From: Phytohabitans suffuscus
GTDB taxonomy: Bacteria > Actinomycetota > Actinomycetes > Mycobacteriales > Micromonosporaceae
Reading direction: 5' to 3'
DNA: 64,000 nt
Assembly (NCBI RefSeq): GCF_011764565.1
Contig: NZ_AP022871.1
Coordinates: 2,790,320 to 2,854,319 of the forward strand
Shown: positions 29,319 through 39,354 of the stretch, piece by piece
Layout: the number at the start of each line of letters is the position of its first letter
How positions within the stretch are numbered: position 1 is the stretch's first letter
Program-made: the position numbers and the translations under genes
The notes under the pieces: generated by a model
Told to the model about the DNA's origin: nothing
Seen by the model: only the letters and a program-made list of their open reading frames with translations
Databases searched by the model: none

Positions 29319-30782
29319 ATGTCCGAAATCCGCGAGCTTCTCGCCGCCGGGCGGGGCACGATCGGTGGCGTGGAGTTGGACTTCGAGCGGTGCTACCGGG
29401 CCGTCGACAGCCGCGACGGGCGGTTCGACGGCTGGTTCTACACCGCTGTCACGTCGACCGGTATCTACTGCCGGCCGTCCTGCCCCGCCGTCACGCCCAA
29501 GCCGGAGAACGTGCGCTTTCACCCGTCCGCGGCCTCCGCGCAGCGCGCCGGCTTCCGGGCCTGCCGGCGGTGCCGCCCGGACGCGGCGCCCGGCTCGCCG
29601 GAGTGGGACGTCCGCGCGGACGTGGTCGGCCGGGCGATGCGGCTGATCTCCGACGGCGTGGTGGACCGGGCCGGCGTACCGGGGTTGGCGAGCCGCCTCG
29701 GCTACACGGAGCGGCACCTGCACCGGATGCTCACGGCCGAGCTGGGCGCGGGGCCGCTCGCGCTGGCCCGGGCGCAGCGGGCGCAGACCGCGCGCATCCT
29801 GATCGAGACGACCGACCTCGGGCTGGCCGAGATCGCGTTCGCGGCCGGGTTCGGCAGCGTACGGCAGTTCAACGACACGATCCGCGAGGTCTTCGGGGCG
29901 GTGCCGTCCGCGCTGCGCAAGCCGAGGCGCGGGCCGGCTCCGGAGGCCGGGGCGATCCACCTGCGCCTGGCGTACCGGCCGCCGCTGCACGCCGAGTCGC
30001 TGATGGAGTTCCTGGCACTGCGGGCGGTGCCGGGCGTGGAAGAGGCCGACACCACGACGTACCGGCGGGCGCTGCGCCTGCCGCACGGCTCCGCCACGGT
30101 CGAGCTGACCCCGACGCCCGGCTACGTGGCCGCCCTGCTGCGCCTCTCCGACGTGCGCGACCTGTCGCCGGCCGTGGCCCGCTGCCGGCGGCTGCTCGAC
30201 CTGGACGCCGACCCGGTCGCGGTCGACGCGGCGCTGGCCGAGGACGAGGCGCTCGCGGCGGCCGTGGCGAAGGAGCCGGGCGTACGGGTGCCCCGCTCGG
30301 TGGACAGCTTCGAGATGGCGGTGCGGGCGGTCATCGGCCAGCAGATCTCGGTCGCCGCCGCCCGCAAGGTGCTGTCGAGGCTGGTGCCCGCCGGCGGCGA
30401 CCAGCTGACGCCGTTCCCGGGCCCGCAGGAGGTGCTCGCGCTGCCCGACGAGGCGTTCGGGATGCCGGCCGCGCGGCGGGACACGATCCGGGCGCTCGCG
30501 TCCGCGGTCGCCGCCGGCGAGCTGGACCTCGACCCGGGCGCGGACCGCGAGGAGGCGGTCCGCGGCCTCACCAGGCTGCCCGGCGTCGGCCCGTGGACGG
30601 CCGGCTACGTCGCGATGCGCGGCGTGGGCGACCCCGACTCGTTCCTCCCCACCGACCTCGGGGTGCGGCGCGGCGCCAAGGCGCTCGGGCTCCCCGACGA
30701 CCCCAAGGCGCTCGACGCGCGCGCGGCCCGCTGGGCGCCGTGGCGCTCGTACGCCCTGATCCGACTCTGGAGACAAGCATGA
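29319..30782 (+). CDS. alkA: Ada-type regulator fused to AlkA DNA-3-methyladenine glycosylase
   Basis: 487 residues. Residues about 20-85 are the Ada zinc domain with four Cys (YCRPSCPAV ... ACRRCRPD); the first can accept methyl groups from phosphotriesters. Residues about 90-190 are an AraC-type HTH pair (LASRLGYTERHLHRML, LAEIAFAAGFGSVRQFN). Residues about 205-487 are AlkA: N-terminal domain, then HhH-GPD (LTRLPGVGPWTAGYVAMRG, catalytic Asp in FLPTDLGVR). It senses and excises alkylated bases and likely activates its own operon with ogt (ATGA overlap 30779-30782). The fusion is known from mycobacteria. Confidence 0.95.
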   Translation: MSEIRELLAAGRGTIGGVELDFERCYRAVDSRDGRFDGWFYTAVTSTGIYCRPSCPAVTPKPENVRFHPSAASAQRAGFRACRRCRPDAAPGSPEWDVRADVVGRAMRLISDGVVDRAGVPGLASRLGYTERHLHRMLTAELGAGPLALARAQRAQTARILIETTDLGLAEIAFAAGFGSVRQFNDTIREVFGAVPSALRKPRRGPAPEAGAIHLRLAYRPPLHAESLMEFLALRAVPGVEEADTTTYRRALRLPHGSATVELTPTPGYVAALLRLSDVRDLSPAVARCRRLLDLDADPVAVDAALAEDEALAAAVAKEPGVRVPRSVDSFEMAVRAVIGQQISVAAARKVLSRLVPAGGDQLTPFPGPQEVLALPDEAFGMPAARRDTIRALASAVAAGELDLDPGADREEAVRGLTRLPGVGPWTAGYVAMRGVGDPDSFLPTDLGVRRGAKALGLPDDPKALDARAARWAPWRSYALIRLWRQA

Positions 30783-31279
30783 ACAGCACTGTTGTGCCGA
30801 CCCCCGCCGGGCCGTTCACGATCCTGGCGAGCGACGCGGGCGCGGTGCGCGCGTCCGGCTTCACCACCGACGTGGGGCGGCTGCTCCCGCTCGTACACCC
30901 GAGCCTGCGGGAGGAGCCGCGGCCGCGACCGGACCTCGGACCGGTCACCGCAGCGGTGCTGTCCTATCTGGACGGTGACCTGACCGCGCTCGACGAGGTG
31001 CCGGTCGAGCAGCGCACCGGCGGCCCCTACCTCGCGCACGCCTGGGAGGTGCTGCGCGAGGTGAAGCCGGGGGAGCCGGTCACGTACACCGGGTTCGCCG
31101 AGCTGACCGGCCGCCCCGAGGCGATCCGGGCCGCGGCTACCGCCTGTGCCCGCAACGCGGTCGCGCTGTTCGTCCCGTGCCATCGCGTCGTCGGCGCCGA
31201 CGGCACGCTGCGCGGGTACCGGTGGGGGCTGGACATCAAGAAGTGGCTTCTGGCACACGAGCGGACAACCAACTCGTAA
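30779..31279 (+). CDS. ogt: Methylated-DNA--protein-cysteine methyltransferase
   Basis: 166 residues. Suicide O6-alkylguanine repair enzyme with active-site FVPCHRVVG, preceded by RPEAIRAAATACARNAVALF (DNA-binding HTH with Arg finger). Translationally coupled to the Ada-AlkA gene, giving a compact adaptive-response operon that handles N- and O-alkyl damage. Confidence 0.95.
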   Translation: MNSTVVPTPAGPFTILASDAGAVRASGFTTDVGRLLPLVHPSLREEPRPRPDLGPVTAAVLSYLDGDLTALDEVPVEQRTGGPYLAHAWEVLREVKPGEPVTYTGFAELTGRPEAIRAAATACARNAVALFVPCHRVVGADGTLRGYRWGLDIKKWLLAHERTTNS

Positions 31280-31308
31280 ACGTCAGACGTAACGGTTACC
31301 GTCACTGT

Positions 31309-33084
31309 GTGCACTACGACGGTCACCAGCGCCATCCAGTGCACAATTTGTGGCGGATACGTCGTTATGTCCGCCCTTACCTGACCCTCATGGTGTTGCT
31401 GGCGCTCGCGGCGTTCGCGGCGACGGGCGCCAGCATCGCCGTCCCGCTGGTGGTCCAGCGCGTCGTCGACGGCCCGATCGCCCACCGCGACCCGACCGGC
31501 CTGTGGTGGCTCGGCGCGCTCGCCGCCGCGTTCGGCCTCGTCGAGGCGGCGCTCATCTTCATCCGGCGGTGGACCCAGGCGGCGTCCGCGCTCGGCATGG
31601 AGACCACGATCCGTAACGACGTCTACGCCCACCTCCAGCGCCTCCAGATCGGCTTCCACGACCAGTGGCAGTCCGGGCAGCTGCTGTCGCGGGTCACCGC
31701 CGACCTGTCGGTGATCCGGCGGTTCCTCTCTTTCGGGCTGGTCTTCCTGATCGTCAACACCGCGACGTACGTGACGGTGGTCGCGCTCCTCATCCACCTG
31801 CGATGGCCGCTCGGGCTGCTCGTGGCGGCGAGCGCGATCCCGCTGTTCATCCTGAGCCGGCGCTTCTCGCAGGCCTACATCGCGGCCTCCCGCCGCATGC
31901 AGGACGAGCTGGGCGACGTGGCCACGCTGGTCGAGGAGTCGGCGCAGGGGCTGCGCACGATCAAGGCGTTCGGGCGGCGGCCGTTCATGGCCGACCGCTT
32001 CGGGCAGGAGGCACGCCAGCTGCACGACACCGCGATCGGCAAGGGGCGGCTGCTCGCGCTCAGCTCGGCCCGCTTCGACCTGGTGCCCAACCTGACGCTC
32101 GCGGTGGTGCTGGTCGCGGGCGCCGCGACGGTGGCCTCGGGCGACATGACGCTGGGGCAGCTCGTCGCGTTCGTCTCGCTGCAGCTGATGCTGATCTGGC
32201 CGATCGAGTCGCTCGGCTGGATCATCGCGAACGCGCAGGAGGCGATGACCGCCGCCGACCGCATCTACGAGGTGCTCGACACCCCGCCGTCCATCGTGGA
32301 CAGACCGGGGTCGGTCGCGGTGGTCGAGTCCCGCGGCCACGTACGGTTCGAACGGGTGACGTTCACCTATCCGGGTACCGGTACGCCGGTGCTACGCCAC
32401 ATCGACCTCGACGTGCGTCCTGGTGAGACGCTCGCGATCGTCGGCACCACGGGCTGCGGCAAGACCAGCCTCGTCTCGCTGATGCCGCGCCTCTACGACG
32501 TCTCCGGCGGCCGGGTCACGCTCGACGGGCGTGACGTGCGCGACATCCAGCTCGGCTCGCTGCGCCGCCTCGTGGGGGTGGCGTTCGAGGATCCGACGCT
32601 CTTCTCGATGTCGGTGCGGGAAAACCTGACGCTCGGCCGCCGTGAGACCACCGACGACGAGATCTACGAGGCGCTGCGGGTGGCGCAGGCCGAGTTCGTG
32701 TACGACCTGCCGTGGGGCCTCGACACCCGCATCGGCGAGCAGGGCCTGTCCCTGTCCGGCGGGCAGCGGCAGCGGCTCGCGCTGGCCCGCGCGGTGATCG
32801 GCCACCCGCGCGTACTCGTGCTGGACGACCCGCTCTCCGCGCTCGACGTGCACACCGAGGCGCTGGTCGAGGAGGCGCTCACCCGCGTGCTGCACGGGAC
32901 CACCGCGCTGCTCGTCGTCCACCGGCCGTCCACGGTGGCCCTCGCCGACCGGGTGGCGCTGCTCGCCGACGGTGAGATCGCCGCGGTCGGCACCCACTCG
33001 GAGCTGCTCGAGACCGTGCCCGCGTACCGCGCCGCCCTGTCGGCCGAAGCTCTGGGTATATCGGACGATGTCGTCAGCCGATAG
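31309..33084 (+). CDS. ABC exporter half-transporter, permease-ATPase fusion with degenerate catalytic site
   Basis: 591 residues from GTG 31309; GTG 31339 is an alternative start. Six membrane helices (residues about 20-310) and a C-terminal ATPase. Walker A GTTGCGKTS, signature LSGGQRQRLALARA, Walker B LVLDDPLSALD with Asp instead of the catalytic Glu, and Q-loop Gln replaced (VAFEDPTLF). Such a site pairs with a competent partner in heterodimeric exporters; the next gene supplies it. A palindrome GTAAC-G-GTTAC (31289-31299) lies just upstream. Substrate (drug, lipid or peptide) unknown. Confidence 0.92.
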   Translation: MHYDGHQRHPVHNLWRIRRYVRPYLTLMVLLALAAFAATGASIAVPLVVQRVVDGPIAHRDPTGLWWLGALAAAFGLVEAALIFIRRWTQAASALGMETTIRNDVYAHLQRLQIGFHDQWQSGQLLSRVTADLSVIRRFLSFGLVFLIVNTATYVTVVALLIHLRWPLGLLVAASAIPLFILSRRFSQAYIAASRRMQDELGDVATLVEESAQGLRTIKAFGRRPFMADRFGQEARQLHDTAIGKGRLLALSSARFDLVPNLTLAVVLVAGAATVASGDMTLGQLVAFVSLQLMLIWPIESLGWIIANAQEAMTAADRIYEVLDTPPSIVDRPGSVAVVESRGHVRFERVTFTYPGTGTPVLRHIDLDVRPGETLAIVGTTGCGKTSLVSLMPRLYDVSGGRVTLDGRDVRDIQLGSLRRLVGVAFEDPTLFSMSVRENLTLGRRETTDDEIYEALRVAQAEFVYDLPWGLDTRIGEQGLSLSGGQRQRLALARAVIGHPRVLVLDDPLSALDVHTEALVEEALTRVLHGTTALLVVHRPSTVALADRVALLADGEIAAVGTHSELLETVPAYRAALSAEALGISDDVVSR

Positions 33085-34896
33085 CTGGCGTGGCCGGGCC
33101 GCGGACGAGGCAGCGGACCAGACTCTCGCGGAGACCGGCTCGGTGGTGCGGCTCCGCGCCCGCAGCCGCGTGCTGCTCGCCTCGCTGGTCCGCCCGCACC
33201 GGCGGCCGCTCGGGCTCGCCATCGGGCTGCTGCTGTTGCAGAACGCGGCGGGCATGGCCGGCCCGTTACTGGTCATGCTCGGCATCGACAAGGGCATCCC
33301 GCCGCTGCGCGACGACGGCGACCCGACCGTGCTGGTCCTGATCGCCACCGCGTTCCTGGCCGCCGCCGCCGGCGAGTACCTCGGCAAGCGCGGCTTCCTC
33401 ATCCTCTCCGCGCGCATCGGCCAGGCGGTCCTGCTCGACCTGCGCCAGCGCGTGTACGACCACTTCCAGCGGCTCTCCGTCGACTTCCACGAGCGCTACA
33501 CCTCGGGTCGCGTCGTCGCCCGCCTCACCAGCGACATGGACTCCATCGCCGAACTGGTCGACGGCGGCATCGACGACCTCGTGCTCGCCGGCCTCTCCGT
33601 GCTCTCGGTCGCCGGCATCCTGCTCTGGCTCGACGCCCCGCTGGCCGCCGTGACGCTGCTGGCCTTCCCGTTCCTGCTGTGGCTGTCGCGCTGGTTCGCC
33701 CGCGCCTCCGCCCGCGCGTACCGCCGCACCCGCGAGGCGGTCGCCCTCGTCATCGTCCACTTCGTCGAGTCGCTCGGCGGCATCCGGGCGGTACAGGCAT
33801 TCCGCCGCGAGCCCCGCAACCAGCAGATCTTCGAAGACCTCAACGACGACTACCGCCGCGCCAACCTGCACGCGTTCCGCCTCATCGCCATCTACTCCCC
33901 GGCATCAAGGTCATCGGCAACATCGCGATCGCCGCGGTCCTCACCTACGGCGGGTGGCAGGTCATGCACGGTCACACCGAGATCGGCGTACTCGCCGCGT
34001 TTCTGCTCTATCTACGCCGCTTCTTCGAACCCATGCAGGAGCTGAGCCAGTTCTACAACGCGCTCCAGTCGGCCACCGCCGCGCTGGAGAAGCTGGCCGG
34101 TGTGCTCGACGAGAAGCCCGCCGTGCCCGAGCCGTCGACCGCGGTCGCGCTGCCGGCCGGCGGCGGCGCCCTGAGCTTCAGCTCGGTCGCCTTCCACTAC
34201 CGCTCCGACCAGCCCATCCTCCCCGCCCTGGACCTCGACATCCCGGCCGGCCAGACCGTCGCGCTCGTCGGAGCCACCGGCGCCGGCAAGTCGACGATCG
34301 CCAAGCTCGTCGCCCGCTTCTACGACCCGGTCGAGGGCACCGTCACCCTCGACGGCACCGATTTGCGCGACGTCGCCGACGCCGACCTGCGCCGCGCCGT
34401 CGTCATGGTCACCCAGGAAAACCACCTCTTCTCCGGCAGCGTCGCCGACAACATCCGCTTCGGCCGCCCCACCGCCACCGACGAGGAGGTCGCGGACGCC
34501 GCCCGCGCGATCGGCGCGCACGCCTTCATCGACGCGCTGCCCCACGGCTACGACACGGACGTACACCGCCGCGGCGGCCGCCTCTCCGCCGGGCAGCGGC
34601 AGCTCGTCGCGTTCGCACGCGCCTTCCTCGCCGACCCCACGGTCCTCATCCTCGACGAGGCCACCTCGTCACTCGACGTCCCCAGCGAACGCCTCGTCCA
34701 GCACGCCCTACGCACCATCCTCCGGCAGCGCACCGCCCTGGTCATCGCCCACCGTCTGTCCACAGTGGAGATCGCCGACCGCGTCCTGGTCCTGGAAGCC
34801 GGCCGCATCGTGGAGGACGGCCCCCCAACCACCCTGATCGCCGGCGGCGGCCGCTACGCCGACCTGCACCGCCAGTGGCGCGACTCCCTCGTGTAG
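33068..34896 (+). CDS. ABC exporter half-transporter, partner with competent site, frameshifted
   Basis: About 609 residues if one C is restored at 33897-33900; the reading LIAIYSP then joins [18 protein letters not shown] inside the membrane domain. Start ATG 33068 overlaps the previous gene by 17 bp. The ATPase has Walker [11 protein letters not shown]-loop VTQENHLF, Walker [12 protein letters not shown] with catalytic Glu, and H-loop VIAHRLST; its signature is LSAGQRQ. With the upstream subunit it forms one canonical and one degenerate ATP site. Its TAG stop is also the first three bases of the 34894 repeat module. Confidence 0.9.
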
Positions 34897-35184
34897 AGAC
34901 CTTCCGGGGTTGAGGTGGCTTGGGCCGCCCGAGGCGCCGCAGGCCCGTGGGCTGTCGGCCGAGGTCAGGGGGCGGCGATGTCGACCCGTGCGGGCTGCCG
35001 AACCGCCCGGTTTCGCGCGCCCGGGGACCGCTGACGGAGCGGCAGATACCTTGATCGATGGCAGCACTGACCGTCCGTGGCGAAGTGCCGCCCCTGCAGG
35101 ACTCTGCTGGCGAATTCGAGGACTGCTGTGACCTGCGGAAACGTGGCCGGGAGAGTTGCTGACCGTGCGTGTCTGGCCGCTGGG
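34894..35184 (+). repeat. M1 module, copy A (~290 bp)
   Basis: Starts with TAGAGACCTTCCGGGG, the TAG being the stop of the ABC exporter gene. It matches 50128-50416 with the first 60 nt or so identical and scattered differences and small indels after. An inverted partial copy lies at about 50870-50977. No protein reading is conserved between the copies, so it is non-coding. Confidence 0.85.
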
Positions 35185-35320
35185 GCCGCCGCCGTGGCTT
35201 GCTGTCACTGTCCCGGCGCAACTCGCGCCAGCGAGGGGCGTCTATGGATTTTCGGTGGAGTCGAGGTCTGTGCGGCGGGACCGGTCCTTGATCGACGTCG
35301 CTGTTGGCTGGCTCTGGGCA

Positions 35321-35368
35321 GATCGTGGTACCTAGCTGCCGCTGGAGGGGCAACTGTGTACCACGATC
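35321..35368. repeat. 48-bp palindromic repeat (P48), copy 1
   Basis: Ends GATCGTGGTAC and its complement GTACCACGATC, with a GC-rich inner stem (GCCGCTGGAGGGGC). Flanks resemble those of copy 4 in island B. Confidence 0.8.
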
Positions 35369-35516
35369 CGCGTCTTGGGTTGATCTCAAAGCGTCGATCA
35401 CGGGAAAGAGGGCGGTCGGCGTGGTGATCGTTCGCCCGGACTCAGCGTGATCTGAGACCTTCCTGGCCAGGGTGTTCGCGTCTGCCCGTTTCACTGGGCG
35501 AGCGGTGCACGACTCC

Positions 35517-35565
35517 AGATCTTGACGATTTGGGGTCGAATACGAGCCCTAGATCGTCGAGATCT
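35517..35565. repeat. Hairpin repeat with TCGAATACGAGC loop (intact form)
   Basis: AGATCTTGACGATTTGGGG pairs with the complementary 35547-35565 (arms with three mismatches/wobbles) around a TCGAATACGAG loop. The same stem and loop occur at 54251-54459, where the loop is split by a 151-bp insertion, so this is the empty-site form. Confidence 0.75.
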
Positions 35566-35610
35566 CGATGCTTGTCGGCTTGTCGCGGGTACGGGGATTC
35601 GGTTTCGGTG

Positions 35611-35658
35611 GATCGTGGTACGGATCCGCCCCTCTGGGGGCAGTTTCATACCACGATC
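35611..35658. repeat. 48-bp palindromic repeat (P48), copy 2
   Basis: GATCGTGGTACGGATCCGCC...TACCACGATC; identical over nearly all positions to the copies at 50556 and 54570. Preceded by the shared leader GGGGATTCGGTTTCGGTG. Confidence 0.85.
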
Positions 35659-35894
35659 TGTGGCCGGCTCCCCGAGCTGGCGCCGGCTGCTTTCCGGCCG
35701 ATTTGCCCGCCCGTCGCAAGGCCCGAGGGATCGGTTCCGGCTGGTCAACGACGACAAACCCAGCGATTTCGGCGGCGGCACCACGCACCGCGACCCGGCC
35801 GCCTCGCCATCCGCTCAACCCTTACCGCGAAAGCTCCATAGAGACCTCAGCGATCCAGTGAGGACAGACCAGAGATCCTGATCCCGGCAGCTCT

Positions 35895-35924
35895 GAAGTT
35901 GGGCGCGTCGGTGCGCCCAGCTTC
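35895..35924. terminator. 12-bp stem hairpin upstream of valS
   Basis: GAAGTTGGGCGC (35895-35906) pairs with GCGCCCAGCTTC (35913-35924) with one G-T wobble, 6-nt loop. Possibly a terminator for readthrough from island A; 160 bp before valS. I see no T-box sequence here. Confidence 0.45.
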
Positions 35925-36086
35925 GGAGCCTCTTGCGCGAGCTACCTCGCCTCGGGCCCGGAGGGCCGGCAGTTCCAGGCGGGCCCGCAGAAGATCCAAA
36001 CCCAGAGCGATCTGAGCTGCTTTGAATGGATGCTCTTGTGGTTTATCACGGTGCCGAGGCGCGCGGGCGTCCGTACGCTCTACGGC

Positions 36087-38600
36087 ATGACTGACGCGGT
36101 GCGGACCGCGCGCCCCGGTCTCCCGGACCGTCCCACGCTGGACGGGCTGGAGGAGAAGTGGGCGCGCCGCTGGCAGGAGGAGGGTGTGTACTCGTTTGAC
36201 CGGTCGAAGGACCGCTCGGACGTGTACGCGATCGACACGCCTCCGCCGACCGTATCGGGTGAGCTGCACATGGGGCATGTCTTCTCGTATACGCACACCG
36301 ACCTCGTGGCCCGCTTCCAGCGGATGCGCGGCAAGATGGTCTTCTATCCGATGGGCTGGGACGACAACGGCCTGCCGACCGAGCGCCGCGTGCAGAACGT
36401 CTTCAAGGTGCGGTGTGACCCCACGCTCCCGTACGACCCGGAGTGGGCGCCCACGGGCGAGGCGGAAAACATCTCGCGGCTCAACTTCATCGAGCTGTGC
36501 GAGCGGCTCACGGCGGAGGACGAGCGGGCGTTCGAGGCGCTGTGGCGGCGGCTGGGGCTGTCGGTCGACTGGTCGCTGACATATACGACGATCGGGCACC
36601 GGGCCCGGCTCGTGTCGCAGCGGGCGTTCCTGCGCAACCTCGCCCGGGGTGAGGCCTACACCGCCGAGGCGCCGACGCTCTGGGACGTGGGCTTCCGCAC
36701 GGCGGTGGCCCAGGCGGAGCTGGAGGACCGCGAGCGGCCCGGGGCCTACCACAAGCTGCGCTTCCACGGCGACGAGCCGGTCTTCATCGACACCACCCGG
36801 CCTGAGCTGCTGCCCGCCTGCGTGGCGCTGGTGTGCCACCCGTCCGACGAGCGATACGCGCCGCTGGTCGGCCGCACGGTGCGGACGCCGCTCTTCGGCG
36901 TGGAGGTGCCGGTGCGCGCCCACCCGCTGGCCGACCCGGCCAAGGGCACCGGCATCGCGATGGTGTGCACGTTCGGCGACCTGGCCGACGTGACGTGGTG
37001 GCGCGAGCTGCGGCTGGACACGCGCGTGGTGATCGGGCGAGACGGGCGGCTGCTGCCCGAGCCGCCGGCGGGTGTGCCGGCCGGGGCGTACGCGCCGCTC
37101 GCCGGGCTCACCGTCAACGCCGCGCGCCGGACCGTCGTCGGGCTGCTTGGCGACGACCTGGTCGGTGAGCCGCGGCCGATCACCCACCCGGTGAAGTTCT
37201 ACGAAAACGGCGAGCAGCCGCTGGAGATCGTGGGCACCCGCCAGTGGTACATCCGAAACGGCGGTCGCGACGCCGATCTGCGGGACACGCTGCTCGCGCG
37301 GGGGCGGGAGCTGCGCTGGGTGCCGGAGCACATGCGCCACCGGTACGAGCACTGGGTGGGCGGGCTCAACGGCGACTGGCTGATCAGCCGCCAGCGCTTC
37401 TTCGGGGTGCCGGTCCCCGTCTGGTACCGGCTCGACGACGCTGGCGAGCCGGACCACAACCACCCTCTCATACCCGATGAGAGCCGGCTACCGATCGACC
37501 CATCTTCGGACATTCCGGACGGATATGCGGCCGAAGACCGGGGTCGACCGGGCGGGTTCATCGGCGACCCGGACATCATGGACACCTGGGCGACCTCGTC
37601 GCTTTCACCCCAGATCATCGCCGGCTGGGAAGACGACGCCGACCTGTTCCGGCGGGTGTTTCCGATGGACCTCCGGCCGCAGGGGCAGGAGATCATCCGC
37701 ACCTGGCTCTTCACCTCCGTGGTCCGGGCCCACCTGGAGCAGGACCTCCTGCCGTGGCGCACCACGGTGCAGTCCGGCTGGATCCTCGACCCCGACCGCA
37801 AGAAGATGTCCAAGTCCAAGGGCAACGTGGTCACCCCGATGGCCCTGCTGGAGGAGCACGGTGCCGACGCGGTCCGCTACTGGGCGGCGAGCGGCCGGCC
37901 CGGCACCGACCTCGCTTACGAGCCACGGCAGATCAAGGTGGGTCGGCGGCTGGCGACAAAGCTGCTCAACGCGTCCAAGTTCGCCCTCGGGCTCGGCGCG
38001 GCGGAGGCGCTGCGCGCGCCGGTGACCGAGCCGCTCGACACGTCGATGCTGGCCAGCCTCTCGGCGGTGCTGCGCACGGCCACGGCCGCGCTCGACGACT
38101 ACGACCACACCGGCGCGCTGCAGGCGTCCGAGGCGTTCTTCTGGACGTTCTGCGACGACTACATCGAGCTGGTCAAGGAGCGGGCGTACGGCTCGGGCGA
38201 GGGCGCCGACTCGGCCCGCGCCGCCCTGGCGAATTCTCTCTCCGTGCAGTTGCGGCTGTTCGCGCCGTTCCTGCCGTACGCGACCGAGGAGGTGTGGTCG
38301 TGGTGGCGGTACGGCTCGGTGCACCGCGCGCCGTGGCCGTCCCGATACGAGCTGAAGATCGACGGCGACCCCGAGTTGCTGGCGGTGGCTGGCGCGGCGC
38401 TGACCCAGGTGCGGCGGGCCAAGTCGGAGCGGCGGCTCTCGATGCGCGCGGACGTGCCGCTGGCCGAGGCGCTCGGCCCGGCCGACCAGCTCGACCGGCT
38501 GGCGCGGGTGGCCGGCGACTTCAAGTCGGCCGGCCGGATCGAGCGGCTCGACCTGCTCCCCGACCGCACGCCCGAGCTGGTCATCGCCTGCGCGTTCTGA
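36087..38600 (+). CDS. valS: Valine--tRNA ligase
   Basis: 837 residues from ATG 36087 (TDAVRTARPGLPDRPTLDGLEEKWA). Class I synthetase: HIGH motif as HMGHVF, KMSKS as KKMSKSKGN, editing (CP1) domain between about residues 190 and 390 with TTRPELLPACVAL, and C-terminal anticodon domain. The short, archaeal-like form is typical of actinobacteria. A TACGCT -10-like element 9 nt before the ATG suggests a short or absent leader. Monocistronic. Confidence 0.96.
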   Translation: MTDAVRTARPGLPDRPTLDGLEEKWARRWQEEGVYSFDRSKDRSDVYAIDTPPPTVSGELHMGHVFSYTHTDLVARFQRMRGKMVFYPMGWDDNGLPTERRVQNVFKVRCDPTLPYDPEWAPTGEAENISRLNFIELCERLTAEDERAFEALWRRLGLSVDWSLTYTTIGHRARLVSQRAFLRNLARGEAYTAEAPTLWDVGFRTAVAQAELEDRERPGAYHKLRFHGDEPVFIDTTRPELLPACVALVCHPSDERYAPLVGRTVRTPLFGVEVPVRAHPLADPAKGTGIAMVCTFGDLADVTWWRELRLDTRVVIGRDGRLLPEPPAGVPAGAYAPLAGLTVNAARRTVVGLLGDDLVGEPRPITHPVKFYENGEQPLEIVGTRQWYIRNGGRDADLRDTLLARGRELRWVPEHMRHRYEHWVGGLNGDWLISRQRFFGVPVPVWYRLDDAGEPDHNHPLIPDESRLPIDPSSDIPDGYAAEDRGRPGGFIGDPDIMDTWATSSLSPQIIAGWEDDADLFRRVFPMDLRPQGQEIIRTWLFTSVVRAHLEQDLLPWRTTVQSGWILDPDRKKMSKSKGNVVTPMALLEEHGADAVRYWAASGRPGTDLAYEPRQIKVGRRLATKLLNASKFALGLGAAEALRAPVTEPLDTSMLASLSAVLRTATAALDDYDHTGALQASEAFFWTFCDDYIELVKERAYGSGEGADSARAALANSLSVQLRLFAPFLPYATEEVWSWWRYGSVHRAPWPSRYELKIDGDPELLAVAGAALTQVRRAKSERRLSMRADVPLAEALGPADQLDRLARVAGDFKSAGRIERLDLLPDRTPELVIACAF

Positions 38601-38625
38601 GGCGCGCCCAAGAGCCGGCCACAGG

Positions 38626-39285
38626 CTAGAACTCGCTCGGCCAGTCGCCGCGCAGGATGCGCAGACCGAGGAGGAAGACGATCAGGGCGGGAAAGACCGC
38701 GAGCGTCACCGCCTGCAGCCGATACTCGATCTGGTGGCGGAGCAGCACCAGACCGTTGAGCGCGACCGCCACGCCGGCGGCCATCATGTAGCCGCCCCAC
38801 CAGCTGGTGTCGCCGAAGTCGACCGCGCCGGCATTGATCAGCAGAAACAGTGCGCCGAGCGTGGTGCCGCAGAGCGCGAGCGTGGCGATCGTGCGGTGAA
38901 ACGCACGGGCGAGCGGGTGCGGCGGGCGCCAGATGTACGTGCCGGCGACGGCGAGCGTGGGCAGGATGATCATGATCGGCCAGCCGTCGGTCATCACGCC
39001 GAACATCAGCATGGCGCCGACCGCGAAGACGATCGCGCCGATCCAGACGATCAGGTAGCCCGTCACGGCCCGGCCGCCGCCCCGGGTGAGCAGCGGCACC
39101 CCGGCCGCCGTGATGAACGCGCCCGGCACCAGCACAAACCCGGCCCACCAGTGGAAATGCCCGGTGGCCTGGGCGATGGCCGTGACGGTCGCGGCGCTGA
39201 ACGCCAGCGCGGCGGCGGCGAACCACCAGACCCGCACCGGCCGCGCCGGCCGGACCCCGGCCCTCGAATGCGTCTCTACGCTCAC
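38626..39285 (-). CDS. Polytopic membrane protein, unknown function
   Basis: 219 residues, about seven hydrophobic segments spaced evenly, short cytoplasmic loops, Arg-rich N-terminus. Conserved-looking features: HFHWWAGFV and a central His-rich loop (WRPPHPLARAFHRT). No family recognised. Convergent with valS (25 bp apart). Confidence 0.8.
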   Translation of the reverse strand: MSVETHSRAGVRPARPVRVWWFAAAALAFSAATVTAIAQATGHFHWWAGFVLVPGAFITAAGVPLLTRGGGRAVTGYLIVWIGAIVFAVGAMLMFGVMTDGWPIMIILPTLAVAGTYIWRPPHPLARAFHRTIATLALCGTTLGALFLLINAGAVDFGDTSWWGGYMMAAGVAVALNGLVLLRHQIEYRLQAVTLAVFPALIVFLLGLRILRGDWPSEF

Positions 39286-39354
39286 GCCAACCGACTCTGC
39301 CCGCCGTACCCCGCGAACACCATCCGGCTAGCCCTACCCTCCGCCCGGGGATGC

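Larger units (their letters stand above)
34897..36086. other. Repeat island A (1.2 kb, no gene)
   Basis: Gene-free stretch between the ABC exporter and valS. In order it holds the M1 module (34894-35184), a 48-bp palindrome with flanks shared with island B (about 35283-35450), a 49-bp hairpin (35517-35565), a second 48-bp palindrome with its leader (about 35570-35658) and a GC hairpin (35895-35924). Both ends of 34894-35847 carry TAGAGACCT. Long open frames here are chance products of high GC. Confidence 0.75.

Noticed and set aside
35760..36086. T-box leader upstream of valS
   Set aside because: A GGCGGCACCACGCACCGCG stretch recalls the T-box sequence but the AGGGTGGNACCGCG motif and specifier stem are missing.
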